DNA of 64,000 nucleotides from Streptomyces cellostaticus (GCF_001513965.1 NZ_KQ948023.1:248001-312000); one strand, 5' to 3'; positions 15,373 to 23,960 are shown, counted from the first letter of the stretch. Numbers and translations: made by a program. Notes: generated by a model from the sequence alone, not told the origin.

Positions 15373-16095
15373 TCAGGATGCGCGCCAGTACCCCAGCGCA
15401 TGCACCCGGTCCTTCGCCACACCCAGGTCCTTGCGCACGTACGAGGCGAGGGTGCGGGTCGTGGCCGTGTCGCAGGCGATCCAGACGTACGGGTCGGGGG
15501 TGCCCTCGAGCACGGCGGGCAGTTCGGCGCGGACGCGCTCGGCGAGGTGGGCGCCCGCGTCGCGGCGGGGCACCTCGCGGATCTCGTGGTGGGACGGATC
15601 GGCCTGGCAGGGGAGGCCGTCCAGGGCGCCCTCGAACCAGATCGTCGCCGGGGCCGAACCCAGGGCGCCGAGGAGGGAGTTGATCGCGGGCAGCGAAGCC
15701 GGGTCACCGACGGCGACGAGATGCGAGGGTGTGGGGTCCGGGTGCTGGAATCCCGTGCCCTGTACGGTCGCCTCGATCCTGTCCCCGGGCCTCGCGGTCC
15801 GCGCCCAATCGGCGGCGCACCCTTCGTGAAGCGCGAACTCCAGGCCGAAGGTGCCGGTCACCGGGTCCGGGTCGACCAGGGTGTAGGCCCGCTGGTGCGG
15901 ACGGCCGGCGTCGGAGAACCACAGCCGTATCCACATCGTGGGGTGGACGCCGGTCGCGGCGAGCAGCCCGCCGTCGCTCAGCCGCAGCCGCCGGTAGTGC
16001 GGGGTGACGTCCTCGGCCCCGGTGACCGTGCACACGAAGTCCTTGGCGCGCAGCAGCCGTAGGACCGCCCCCTCCCAGCCCCGCCCCTGCCCCAT
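15373..16095 (-). CDS. Siderophore-interacting protein (FAD-dependent ferric-siderophore reductase)
   Basis: 240 residues. SIP proteins reduce ferric siderophores in the cytosol to release iron. The FAD-binding domain has the R-A-Y-T-L-V motif with DPVTGTFGLEFALHEG, followed by the NAD(P)-binding SIP domain (LVAVGDPASLPAINSLL) and the family C-terminus with VRKDLGV and GYWR. ATG at 16095 follows GGAGG by 4 nt. An iron box 41 bp upstream, shared with the divergent acylase operon, predicts repression when iron is plentiful. Confidence 0.9.
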   Translation of the reverse strand: MGQGRGWEGAVLRLLRAKDFVCTVTGAEDVTPHYRRLRLSDGGLLAATGVHPTMWIRLWFSDAGRPHQRAYTLVDPDPVTGTFGLEFALHEGCAADWARTARPGDRIEATVQGTGFQHPDPTPSHLVAVGDPASLPAINSLLGALGSAPATIWFEGALDGLPCQADPSHHEIREVPRRDAGAHLAERVRAELPAVLEGTPDPYVWIACDTATTRTLASYVRKDLGVAKDRVHALGYWRAS

Positions 16096-16135
16096 GGCGC
16101 CTCCACCCCTCGCGTACGATTCCTGCACCGCAGAC

Positions 16136-16154
16136 TTAGGCAAGGCTAACCTAA
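16136..16154. promoter_or_regulatory. Iron box (DmdR/IdeR operator)
   Basis: TTAGGCAAGGCTAACCTAA matches the DmdR/IdeR iron-box consensus TTAGGTTAGGCTAACCTAA at 17 of 19 positions. It lies between divergent genes for a siderophore-interacting protein and a penicillin acylase-like protein, 20 bp from the latter's start, so it probably controls both. Confidence 0.88.
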
Positions 16155-16173
16155 AACAAAGGGGTGTCCCAGG

Positions 16174-19032
16174 GTGACCACCGAGACCTACCGCGATGCC
16201 TGGGGCATCCCCCACCTGCGCGCCTCCAGCGCCCGCGAACTCGCCCGCGCCCAAGGCCGCGTCACGGCCTTGGACCGCGCCTGGCAACTGGAGGTCGAAC
16301 GGCACCGCTCCCAGGGCACCTCGGCCGCCTTCCTCGGCGCCGCCGCTCTCCCCTGGGACGTCTTCGCCCGCCGCGCCCGCCTCGACGACACCGCCAGACG
16401 CTGCTTCGCCACGCTGGAGAAACAGGATCCGGAGACGGCGGACTGGGTCCGGGCGTACGTGGCCGGCGTCAACGAGGGCCTGCCGGAGGGCGCCGCCCGC
16501 GCCCCCGAGTTCACGCGAACCGGCCTGGTCCCCACCCCCTGGCAGCCCTGGACCCCCCTCGGCATCTGGCTCGGCACGCACATCCTGTTCGCCGGCTTCC
16601 CCGCCAAGCTCTGGCGCGAGGAGGCGATACGGCACCTGGGCCGCGAGGCGGTCGCTCTCTTCGCCACGGACGGCCCCGGCACCGCGGGCAGCAACGGCTG
16701 GCTGATCTCCGGCGCACGCACCGACACCGGCCACCCCCTCCTCGCCGGCGACCCCCACCGCTTCATCGAGGACCCCGGCGTCTACCAGCAGATCCGCCTC
16801 GCCTGCCCCGAGTTCGACGTCATCGGCCTGGCCGTCCCCGGCGTCCCCGGCATCGCCCACTTCGGCCACACCGGCACAGTCGCCTGGTCCATCACCAACG
16901 CCATGGCCGACTACCAGGACCTCTACCGCGAACACCTCCGCCGCACCGGCGCCGGCGTGGAGGCCCTCGGCCCCGACGGCACCTGGCACCGCACCCTGCG
17001 CCACACGGAAACGGTGGAGATCGCAGGCGAACCCCCCATCGAAATCGAGCTGATCGAGACCGCCCGGGGGCCGGTGATCGCTGGGGGGCCGGAAGGGCTT
17101 GAGGCGGGGGTTGTCGGTGGCGGGTCCGGGGGCTTTGAGGCGGGGGTTGTCGCCCATGGGTCGGACGGGCTGGAGGTGAGGGTTACCGCCGGTGGGTCGG
17201 AGAGGCTTGTGGCGGGGGTCGTCGCCGATGGCTCGGGCGGGCTGGAGCTCAACGACGGCGCCGCCGCCCTGCTGCTCACCGACGAGGAGGGCCTGAAGGC
17301 CGCCGGCAGCGAACCGCTCGCCCGGGTGAGGGTTGCTGGTGGCGGGTCCGGGGGCTTTGAGGCGGGGGGTGGCGATGGGCGCTCGGAGGAGTTGGAGCGT
17401 GGGGTTGTCGCCGGTGGGTCGGAGAGGCTTGTGGCGGGGGTCGTCGCCGATGGCTCGGGCGGGCTGGAGCTCAACGACGGCGCCGCCGCCCTGCTGCTCA
17501 CCGACGAGGAGGGCCTGAAGGCCACCGGCAGCGAACCGCTCGCCCGGGTGAGGGTTGCTGGTGGCGGGTCGGAGAGGCTGGAAGCGGGAGTTGCCGGCGG
17601 GAGGCTGGAGAGGCCGGGGGCGGGGGCTGCCGGCGAGGGGCTGGAACGGCCGAGGGCGGGGGCTTCCGATGTGGGGCCGGAGAAGCCGGAGGCGGGCATT
17701 GCCGACGTGACGCCGCAGGCGGGGGCTCTCATAGGGGCCGGACCGGCTCACGACCCGCAGGTCGCCGATGGTGAGGGCGCCCCTCAGGGGCCACCCGCAG
17801 TCGACGACGAGAGCCGCACGGGTGGGAGCGAAATCGGCGCCGAAGGCGAAGCCGAGGCGGGCCGCATCCCCACCGCCCTCGCCCTCCGCTACCCACCCCG
17901 CGTCACAGAAGACCTCGGCTTCAGCACCCTCCTCCCCCTCCTGAGAGCCCGCCGAGTCGAGGACATCGACCGCGCCTTCGACACCTGGTCGGAGCCGGTG
18001 AACGTCGTACAGGCCGCCGACACCGAGGGCGGCACCCTGCACCGCGTCGCAGGCCGGGTGCCGCGGCGGCCGCAGGCCAACCGCCTCCGCCTCGTCCCCG
18101 CCTGGCACCCCGGCCACGCCTGGCACGGCTGGCACGACACCCCGTACGCCGGCCTGACCGACGGCATCGCCGTGATGGCCAACCAGCGCGGCCCGGCAGC
18201 CCCCCTCGGCGTCGAGTTCGCCCCACCCCACCGCGCCGACCGCATCCACGCCCTCCTCCAGGAGCGCCGCACCTGGTCCGCCGACGGCCTCCCCGCGATC
18301 CACACCGACACCTTCCTCGCCTCCGCCGGCCCCCTCCTCGACCACCTCGCCGCCCTCGACGACCTCACCCCCGAGGCGGCCCGCCTGCGCGAGAGCCTGC
18401 TGTCCTGGAACCGCCACATGGACGCCGACAGCACCGAGGCCGCCGCCTACGCGGCGGTGCGCACGGCGGTCGTACGCCACCTCGCCGCGCACCCGGCGTT
18501 CGCCGCCCTCACCGAACCCCCCGCCTACCCCGAGGTCCTGCTCCCCTGGCTGGCCCTCACGCCCCGCATCGGCTACGCCCTCGAACACCTCCTGCGCGCC
18601 GAGGAGCTGTACGGCATCGACCGCGCCGCCGCCGTCCGCGCCGCCGTGGAGGAGGTCGCCGCCGCACCGCCGGCCGGCACCTGGGCCGACACCCACCGCC
18701 TCGCTCCCTGGAAGGCGCTGCCGGGGGAGCCGTACGACGAACCGGGCCTGGCCGGCGACCACGACTGCGTGCTGTGCACCTCGGCCGTCCCCGGCCTCAC
18801 CGACCTCGCGGCCCGCGGCCCGGCCGCCCGCTACGTCTGGGACCTGGCCCGCCGCGAGGACAGCCGCTGGGTGGTCCCCTTCGGCGCCCACGGCGTTCCC
18901 GGCACCCCGCACCACCGCGACCAACTCCCCTTGTGGCTCAAGGGAGAACTGGCCCCGGTCGTCACCGACTGGACCCTGCTCACGCTCGAACACACCGAAC
19001 ACACCGAACTCACCGAGGAAACCCGTGACTGA
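16174..19032 (+). CDS. Penicillin acylase-family Ntn hydrolase with internal repeat expansion
   Basis: 952 residues. Ntn amidohydrolases of this family cleave amide bonds after self-cleavage exposes a new N-terminal Ser. Here Ser173 in GSNGW is the expected nucleophile; the beta-chain signatures GDPHRF, GHTGTVAWSITNA and, much later, WSEPVNVVQAAD are present. No signal peptide is visible. Residues ~305-565 are a Gly/Glu/Val-rich repetitive insert unlike the family, which usually passes from ARGPVI straight to the LRYPP segment. GTG at 16174 follows AGGGG. It starts a GNAT - cupin - SDR run behind the iron box, so an iron-linked amide substrate is plausible but unproven. Confidence 0.85.
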   Translation: MTTETYRDAWGIPHLRASSARELARAQGRVTALDRAWQLEVERHRSQGTSAAFLGAAALPWDVFARRARLDDTARRCFATLEKQDPETADWVRAYVAGVNEGLPEGAARAPEFTRTGLVPTPWQPWTPLGIWLGTHILFAGFPAKLWREEAIRHLGREAVALFATDGPGTAGSNGWLISGARTDTGHPLLAGDPHRFIEDPGVYQQIRLACPEFDVIGLAVPGVPGIAHFGHTGTVAWSITNAMADYQDLYREHLRRTGAGVEALGPDGTWHRTLRHTETVEIAGEPPIEIELIETARGPVIAGGPEGLEAGVVGGGSGGFEAGVVAHGSDGLEVRVTAGGSERLVAGVVADGSGGLELNDGAAALLLTDEEGLKAAGSEPLARVRVAGGGSGGFEAGGGDGRSEELERGVVAGGSERLVAGVVADGSGGLELNDGAAALLLTDEEGLKATGSEPLARVRVAGGGSERLEAGVAGGRLERPGAGAAGEGLERPRAGASDVGPEKPEAGIADVTPQAGALIGAGPAHDPQVADGEGAPQGPPAVDDESRTGGSEIGAEGEAEAGRIPTALALRYPPRVTEDLGFSTLLPLLRARRVEDIDRAFDTWSEPVNVVQAADTEGGTLHRVAGRVPRRPQANRLRLVPAWHPGHAWHGWHDTPYAGLTDGIAVMANQRGPAAPLGVEFAPPHRADRIHALLQERRTWSADGLPAIHTDTFLASAGPLLDHLAALDDLTPEAARLRESLLSWNRHMDADSTEAAAYAAVRTAVVRHLAAHPAFAALTEPPAYPEVLLPWLALTPRIGYALEHLLRAEELYGIDRAAAVRAAVEEVAAAPPAGTWADTHRLAPWKALPGEPYDEPGLAGDHDCVLCTSAVPGLTDLAARGPAARYVWDLARREDSRWVVPFGAHGVPGTPHHRDQLPLWLKGELAPVVTDWTLLTLEHTEHTELTEETRD
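17085..17700 (+). repeat. 36-nt tandem repeats and a 162-nt direct duplication inside the acylase gene
   Basis: About a dozen imperfect 12-codon units (consensus GGSEGLEAGVVA) run in frame. Superimposed on them, 17187-17348 and 17409-17570 are 162-nt direct copies offset by 222 nt with a single base difference. Every unit is a multiple of three, so the frame survives. The segment is G-rich on the coding strand and its codon use differs from the flanks (GGG, GTT, GCG runs). Confidence 0.85.
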
Positions 19033-19621
19033 CACCTACGAGCAGCACATCGACGGTTTCGGCACCGTCCGCATCCGCCCCCTCGACCCGGAGGCCGACG
19101 CGGAGGCGGTCCACGCCTGGGTGAGCGACGAACGCGCCGCCTTCTGGGGCATGACCGGCCTCACCCGGGCCCAAGTGGCCGACACCTACGCCCACATGGC
19201 CACCCTCGGCACCCACCACGCCCACCTCGTCACCAAGGACGGCGAACCGGCCGCCCTGCTCCAGACCTACGAGCCCGAGGCCGACCGGGTCGGCGAGTGC
19301 TACGAGGTCCGCCCCGGCGACATCGGCGTCCACCTCCTCCTCGCCCCCGCCACGGCGGCCGGCCCGCGCCCCGGCTGGACCTCGGCCCTGCTGACCGCGA
19401 TGAGCTCGTACGTCCTGCTGGTCCTGGACCGCCGACGGGTCGTGGTCGACCCGGACGTACGCAACGCCAAGGCGATCGCCCGCTTCGCACGCCAGGGATT
19501 TCGGCAAGGCCCCGAGGTGGTCCTCCCCGAGGTCGACCTCCCGGACGTGTACCTGCCCGAGAAGCGCGCCCAACTGGCCTTCCTGACACGGGAGGTAGCC
19601 TTCCCGGGTGACCACGCCTGA
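19025..19621 (+). CDS. GNAT N-acyltransferase, AlcB/IucB-like
   Basis: 198 residues. The protein resembles the acyltransferases that acylate N-hydroxylysine or cadaverine in hydroxamate siderophore pathways (GFGTVRIRPLDPEADAEAVH start, WGMTGLT, PGDIGVHLLLAP, and DPDVRNAKAIARFARQGF acetyl-CoA binding end). It starts with GTG 8 nt inside the acylase gene, so translation is coupled. The context (iron box, SIP) fits siderophore modification. Substrate not determinable. Confidence 0.8.
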   Translation: MTDTYEQHIDGFGTVRIRPLDPEADAEAVHAWVSDERAAFWGMTGLTRAQVADTYAHMATLGTHHAHLVTKDGEPAALLQTYEPEADRVGECYEVRPGDIGVHLLLAPATAAGPRPGWTSALLTAMSSYVLLVLDRRRVVVDPDVRNAKAIARFARQGFRQGPEVVLPEVDLPDVYLPEKRAQLAFLTREVAFPGDHA

Positions 19622-20084
19622 CGAGCTGATCGCCCGTTACGACCTGGAGCCGATCCCCCACGAGGGCGGCCTCTTCCGGCGCACCTGGGCAGGACCCGAG
19701 CGCCCGGACGGCCGCCCCGAGGGCTCCGCCATAGTGGCCCTGCTCACCGCGGACGACTTCCTCGCCCTGCACTGCCTGCCCACCGACGAGGTCTGGCACT
19801 TCTACCTGGGCGACCCGCTCGACCTGCTGCTCCTCGCCCCCGACGGCACCACCCGCACGGCCGTCCTGGGCCCCGCGCTGCGCGCCGGACAGCACGTCCA
19901 GCTCACCGTGCCCGCCGGCACCTGGATGGGCGCCCGGGTGGCACCCGGCGGCGCATGGACCTTCTTCGGCTGCACGATGGCCCCCGGATTCACCTACGAG
20001 GGGTACGAGCACGGCGACGAGGAGGACCTCACGGCGCGTTACCCGGCCGAGGCCGCCCGGATCGCGCAACTGTGCCGCCCATGA
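19608..20084 (+). CDS. Cupin-5 (DUF985) family protein
   Basis: 158 residues forming one cupin barrel. The family markers are the N-terminal LEPIPHEGGLFRRTW, the LPTDEVWHFYLGDPL strand, and VPAGTWMGARV with FFGCTMAPGF toward the end. Members are small cytosolic proteins of mostly unknown reaction. The GTG start lies 14 nt inside the GNAT gene, and its TGA overlaps the ATG of the next gene, so the run is tightly coupled. Confidence 0.85.
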   Translation: MTTPDELIARYDLEPIPHEGGLFRRTWAGPERPDGRPEGSAIVALLTADDFLALHCLPTDEVWHFYLGDPLDLLLLAPDGTTRTAVLGPALRAGQHVQLTVPAGTWMGARVAPGGAWTFFGCTMAPGFTYEGYEHGDEEDLTARYPAEAARIAQLCRP

Positions 20085-20842
20085 GCCTGCTCGACGGACA
20101 GACCGCCCTGGTGACCGGCGCGGGCGGCGGCATCGGCCGCGCCATCGCCCTGCGCTTCGCCGAGGAGGGCGCCGCGGTGGCCCTCCACTGCCGTACGAGC
20201 GTGCGGGCGGCCGGCGATGTCGCCGCGCACATCCGGGCCCTGGGCGGCGAGGCGGTCGTACTGCAGGCGGACCTGACGGACGACGAGGCGTGCCACCGGC
20301 TGGTCCGCGAGACGACCGACTGGTCCGGCGGCCGCCTCACGGCCCTCGTCAACAACGCGGCCGTCCAGCCCGTCCAGCCCCTGCCCGGCATGACGGCGGC
20401 CGAGTGGCGCACGGTCGTCGACACCGACCTCACCAGCGTCTTCGCCTGCACCCAGGCCGCGGCCCGGCACCTGGGCGAGCACGGCGGCGGCACCATCACC
20501 CACATCGCCTCCATCGAGGCCGGGCACCCCGCCCCCGGCCACGCCCACTACAGCGCCGCCAAGGCCGCCGTCGTCATGCACGCGCGCGCGGCCGCCCTGG
20601 AGTACGGCCCCCGCGGCATCCGCGTCAACTCGGTCTCGCCCGGCCTCATCGACCGGGAGGGCCTTGAGGAGGCCTGGCCGGAGGGCGTACGCCGCTGGCT
20701 CGACGCCGTCCCCGCCGGCCGCCTGGGCCGTGCGCGGGACGTGGCCGACGCCTGCGTGTTCCTCGCCTCGCCCCTCGCCTCCTGGATCACCGGCCACGAC
20801 CTGGTGGTGGACGGCGGGGTGTCGGCCCGGCCGACGTGGTGA
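20081..20842 (+). CDS. SDR-family NAD(P)-dependent oxidoreductase
   Basis: 253 residues of classical short-chain dehydrogenase: TGAGGGIG at 12-19 for the dinucleotide, NNAA at 91-94, catalytic Ser144, Tyr157 and Lys161 (YSAAK), and the GHDLVVDGG end. It resembles 3-oxoacyl-ACP-reductase-type enzymes. ATG at 20081 overlaps the cupin stop as ATGA. It is the last gene of the acylase operon. Substrate unknown. Confidence 0.9.
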   Translation: MSLLDGQTALVTGAGGGIGRAIALRFAEEGAAVALHCRTSVRAAGDVAAHIRALGGEAVVLQADLTDDEACHRLVRETTDWSGGRLTALVNNAAVQPVQPLPGMTAAEWRTVVDTDLTSVFACTQAAARHLGEHGGGTITHIASIEAGHPAPGHAHYSAAKAAVVMHARAAALEYGPRGIRVNSVSPGLIDREGLEEAWPEGVRRWLDAVPAGRLGRARDVADACVFLASPLASWITGHDLVVDGGVSARPTW

Positions 20843-20900
20843 GTGCGGCGGCCGATCCCTCCGTACCTATACGAAGGGCCGGGCTGGACGGAGGGGTGAG

Positions 20901-22688
20901 GTGCGCGACGAACACCGGTGGCTGCGACGGCTGACCGTCCTCGGCGCGGGCCTCCTCCTGCTCCTGCTCGGCACGGCGGCCCCCGCCTCGGCCCACGCGG
21001 CCCTGCGCGAGACCGACCCCGCCGACGGAGCCGTCCTCAAATCCGCCCCCCGGCACGTCACGCTGACCTTCACCGAATCGGTGGGCCTGCTGACCGACTC
21101 GCTCCGCGTCTACGACCCCGAGAACCACCGCGTGCGCACCGGCGAGCCCGGCCACGCCTCCGGCCGCTCCGACACGGCCCGCGTCCCCCTGCCCTCCCGC
21201 CTGGGCACCGGCACGTACACGGTGGCCTGGCGGGTGGTGTCCGCGGACAGCCACCCGGTGTCCGGCGCGCTGACGTTCTCGGTGGGCAAACGGACGGCGA
21301 CGACCACGAGCGTGCTCCCGGACCGCACGGAGAACCGGGCGACGACGAGCCTGTACAACATCGCGCGCTACCTCGCCTACCTGGCGGTGGCGCTGCTCCT
21401 GGGCACGGCGGCGTTCGTGGCGTACTGCCGCCCGCCGATCCCTGCCCACCTGCGCACACCGCTGCTGGCCGCCTGGGTGACCCTGTTCGCCTCGACGCTC
21501 GCGCTCTTCCTCCTGAGGGCCCCCTACGAGGAGGGCACGTCCCCGACCCGGGCGCTCTCGCTCTCCGCCCTCACCCGCACGGCCACGACCCGCCCCGGCG
21601 AACTCCTCCTCACCCGCCTGGCCCTGCTGCTCCTGGTGGGCGCCTGCGCGCTGTCGCTGAGGAGAGGGCGGCGACGGATCCCCCGCCGGGCCGCCCTGAC
21701 GACCGCCGCGCTCCTGTCCGCCGCCCTCTCCCTGACCTGGGCGGCCTCGGAACACGCCTCGGCGGGCCTCCAGGTCCCCCTGGCGATCGCCTCCGCCGCG
21801 CTCCATCTGCTGGCCATGGCGGCCTGGCTGGGCGGCCTGACGGCCCTGCTGCTGACGCTGCGCCGCACCACACCGGACCCGGCGGCCCTTCCGGCCCAGG
21901 CCGTCACCCGCTTCTCCCGCCTGGCCTTCGTGTCGGTGACGGTCCTGGTGGCGACCGGCGTCTACCAGTCCTGGCGGGGCCTGGGCTCCTGGCAGGCGCT
22001 CACCGACACGACGTACGGCCGCATCCTGCTGGCGAAGCTGGCGGCCGTCACCCTCCTCCTCGCGGCTGCATCCCGCTCCCGCCGCTGGACGGCCCGCCTG
22101 GCGAGCCTGCCCCCGGTACCGCAGCGGGACCGCGTCCCAGAGCCGGCCGGCGGCCCGCCGCTCCCGTCGGCCCCCGAGCCCCCCGCCCCACCCCACCCGC
22201 TCCCGGCCCGGCTGCGCCGCTCGGTGCTGGCCGAGGTGGCGGTGGGTGTTCTGGTCCTCGTCCTGACGACCCTCCTGACGAGCACGCTGCCGGGCCGGGC
22301 GGCGGCCGAGGCGGCGCAGTCCGCGACGCCCGCGACCGGCATTCAGACGGCCACGGTCACCACGGTCCCCTTCGACGTCGGCACCCCCGGCGGCCACGGC
22401 AAGGTCCAGATCACCCTCGATCCCGGCCGGGTCGGCACGAACTCCGTCCAGGCGGTGGTCTACGGCCCCGACGGCGGCCTGTCCTCGGTCCCCGAACTGC
22501 GCATCACCCTCACCCTCCCGGCCCAGCGGATCGGCCCCCTGGACACCAAGGTCACCGACCGGGGCGGCTACTGGGCCGCCGACGCCTTCAACCTGCCGAT
22601 CCCGGGCATGTGGACCATGAAGGTGACGGTACGGGTGTCGGAGGTGGACCAGGTGACGGTGGCGAATTCCGTGCGGGTGGGGCGATAG
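20901..22688 (+). CDS. CopC-CopD fusion copper-resistance/uptake protein
   Basis: 595 residues. A Sec signal peptide ends at ASA, so His begins the mature CopC domain (HAALRETDPADGA), as in copper-binding CopC; further ligands lie in the DSHPV loop. After ~130 residues come about eight transmembrane segments of a CopD domain, then an extracytoplasmic beta domain (KVQITLDPGRVGTN...) like those ending YtkA/CopD-type proteins. It probably handles copper in the envelope. GTG at 20901 follows GAGGGGTGAG. The next gene begins 2 bp after its stop. Confidence 0.88.
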   Translation: MRDEHRWLRRLTVLGAGLLLLLLGTAAPASAHAALRETDPADGAVLKSAPRHVTLTFTESVGLLTDSLRVYDPENHRVRTGEPGHASGRSDTARVPLPSRLGTGTYTVAWRVVSADSHPVSGALTFSVGKRTATTTSVLPDRTENRATTSLYNIARYLAYLAVALLLGTAAFVAYCRPPIPAHLRTPLLAAWVTLFASTLALFLLRAPYEEGTSPTRALSLSALTRTATTRPGELLLTRLALLLLVGACALSLRRGRRRIPRRAALTTAALLSAALSLTWAASEHASAGLQVPLAIASAALHLLAMAAWLGGLTALLLTLRRTTPDPAALPAQAVTRFSRLAFVSVTVLVATGVYQSWRGLGSWQALTDTTYGRILLAKLAAVTLLLAAASRSRRWTARLASLPPVPQRDRVPEPAGGPPLPSAPEPPAPPHPLPARLRRSVLAEVAVGVLVLVLTTLLTSTLPGRAAAEAAQSATPATGIQTATVTTVPFDVGTPGGHGKVQITLDPGRVGTNSVQAVVYGPDGGLSSVPELRITLTLPAQRIGPLDTKVTDRGGYWAADAFNLPIPGMWTMKVTVRVSEVDQVTVANSVRVGR

Positions 22689-22690
22689 CG

Positions 22691-23278
22691 GTGGTGACCG
22701 AGAGCGTGGTGATCGAGGGCGTGGAGTTCGCCGCGTCGTTGACGATCGGGTCGGCCATCGGGCTGCTGGCCCTGCACGGCACCAGGGAGGGCGGCACGGC
22801 GGAGCTGGTCCACGAGGTGGCGGCCGGCACGGGAGCGACCGCACTGGTCTTCATCCAGCCGGCCGGCGACCGGGTCCACATCCCCTCGCACCGGATGTGC
22901 GTGCCCATCTGCGATCCCCTACGGCAATTCCTCTCCCACGTGTCCCTGACGATCTCCCTCCACGGCCACCTGAGGCACGAGCACCCCCGCTCGATCTTCC
23001 TGGGCGGCACCAACCGCACCGCGGCCGCCACCCTGGCCCACAGCCTCACCCTGCTCGCCCCGGCCTTCGAGACCATCGACGACCTGGCCCACATCCCGAG
23101 GGGCCTGCGCGGCCTCCACCCGGACAACGCGGTGAACCTGAGCCCCTTCAGGGGCGTCCAGATCGAACTCCCCGTGAGCGCCCGGACCGGAGGCCCCCGC
23201 ACAAGCCCGGAAGTCCTGGACGCCCCACAGCCAACGGTGACCACAGCACTCATCGACGGGGTCCGCCGCCTGACGTAG
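22691..23278 (+). CDS. Poly-gamma-glutamate hydrolase-like protein
   Basis: 195 residues. It follows the plan of the PF05908 zinc amidohydrolases that cleave poly-gamma-glutamate: LLALHGTREGGTAELVHEV near the start, a central SLTISLHGHLRHEH stretch with candidate zinc histidines, GGTNRTAAATLAHSL, and RGVQIELPVSAR at the end. Starts at GTG 22691 or 22694 directly after the CopC/CopD stop, implying coupling. A 32-bp palindrome terminates it. The link to copper handling is unclear. Confidence 0.65.
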   Translation: MVTESVVIEGVEFAASLTIGSAIGLLALHGTREGGTAELVHEVAAGTGATALVFIQPAGDRVHIPSHRMCVPICDPLRQFLSHVSLTISLHGHLRHEHPRSIFLGGTNRTAAATLAHSLTLLAPAFETIDDLAHIPRGLRGLHPDNAVNLSPFRGVQIELPVSARTGGPRTSPEVLDAPQPTVTTALIDGVRRLT

Positions 23279-23342
23279 CCCGGGTCCGCTCGCCTGCCCG
23301 GCCGTCGGGGAGGGCCGTGAGCGACGCAGGGGTGCAAAGCCC

Positions 23343-23374
23343 GAGGGCCGGGCCGCATATGCGGCCCGGCCCTC
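23343..23374. terminator. Bidirectional terminator, 32-bp perfect palindrome
   Basis: Two 16-bp perfect arms (GAGGGCCGGGCCGCAT and its complement) meet without a spacer. The element lies between the convergent hydrolase-like gene and the minus-strand frame ending at 23409. Confidence 0.75.
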
Positions 23375-23408
23375 AGCCGGCTGTCGAAGCCACCGTCACT
23401 CGTAGGAG

Positions 23409-23591
23409 CTAGGCCGCCTTGGATCGAGTTGCACGCATGCCCGGGGCGGGCTCGTATGCGTCCTCGGGCAGGAAGGTCTCGTCTTCCCCGAAGTCCGGGG
23501 CCTGGAAGGGGTTTGTCGTCGGAGGCGGCGATGCTGCGGCGGAGCAGCGGGGTTGCCCTTCCAGAGCGGAGAACAGCGACGTCGGATCGAT
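23409..23591 (-). CDS. Candidate 60-residue protein with no standard start codon
   Basis: The frame is the same as the CarD-like gene and separated from it by that gene's TAG stop plus 22 codons. The translated segment from ATC at 23591 begins IDPTSLFSALEGQ, contains an acidic DFGEDETFLPEDAYEPAPG and ends in a basic RATRSKAA tail. GAGGG lies 7 nt before the ATC; no ATG, GTG or TTG is available in frame. Third-position GC is about 75 percent, lower than its neighbours. It could start at AUC, be a readthrough extension of the CarD-like gene, or be a decaying remnant. Confidence 0.35.
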   Translation of the reverse strand: MDPTSLFSALEGQPRCSAAASPPPTTNPFQAPDFGEDETFLPEDAYEPAPGMRATRSKAA

Positions 23592-23657
23592 GAGAGGTCC
23601 CTCTTTCGTTACAGGTCCCGGAAGGGGCCTGGCGTGCCGTGACCGGGCACAGCGGTC

Positions 23658-23879
23658 CTACAGCTTGGTCATCTTGGCGTACGGGCTCAGGATCCGCATT
23701 TGCGCCGAGCCGAAATCGACGAGCGCCGCGATTCCGTCCTCGATGCCGATCACGCGGCCGAGGCCGTACATGTCGTGCGTGACCTTGTCGCCCACGGCGA
23801 AGTGCTTGGGAGCAGGTGTGACCGGGGCCTTGAAGGGGCTGGTAGGCAAATGACGCTTCGGTGCAGCAGGCTTTGTCAT
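23658..23879 (-). CDS. Small CarD/TRCF-interaction-like domain protein
   Basis: 73 residues. After a basic Pro/Ala N-terminus the segment HFAVGDKVTHDMYGLGRVIG resembles the start of the CarD/TRCF RNA-polymerase-interaction domain (V-G-D-x-V-x-H-x-x-Y-G-x-G-x-V), but the protein is much shorter than CarD and has no helical DNA-binding domain. GAGG lies 3 nt before the ATG at 23879. The role is unknown; it ends with the TAG discussed for 23409-23591. Confidence 0.75.
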   Translation of the reverse strand: MTKPAAPKRHLPTSPFKAPVTPAPKHFAVGDKVTHDMYGLGRVIGIEDGIAALVDFGSAQMRILSPYAKMTKL

Positions 23880-23960
23880 CGACCTCAGTATGCGCCTACG
23901 GGGATCCCGTTCGCTGTGGCCGTCGGCACAGATCGACTTCGGGGGCCGAGGCCGCCGACG

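Noticed and set aside
16511..16717. Short Arg-rich frames in several genes (for example here and at 26274-26702)
   Set aside because: Shadow frames of GC-rich codons; arginine and alanine richness is the expected artefact.
17085..17700. Possibility that the acylase repeats are a CRISPR array
   Set aside because: Units are contiguous 36-nt in-frame repeats with no unique spacers and no cas genes nearby.
16174..19035. Minus-strand open frame continuing upstream of the siderophore-interacting gene through the acylase
   Set aside because: Only the part below 16095 encodes the SIP protein; the rest is antisense to the acylase and its repeats, and the SIP gene has its own ATG and ribosome-binding site.
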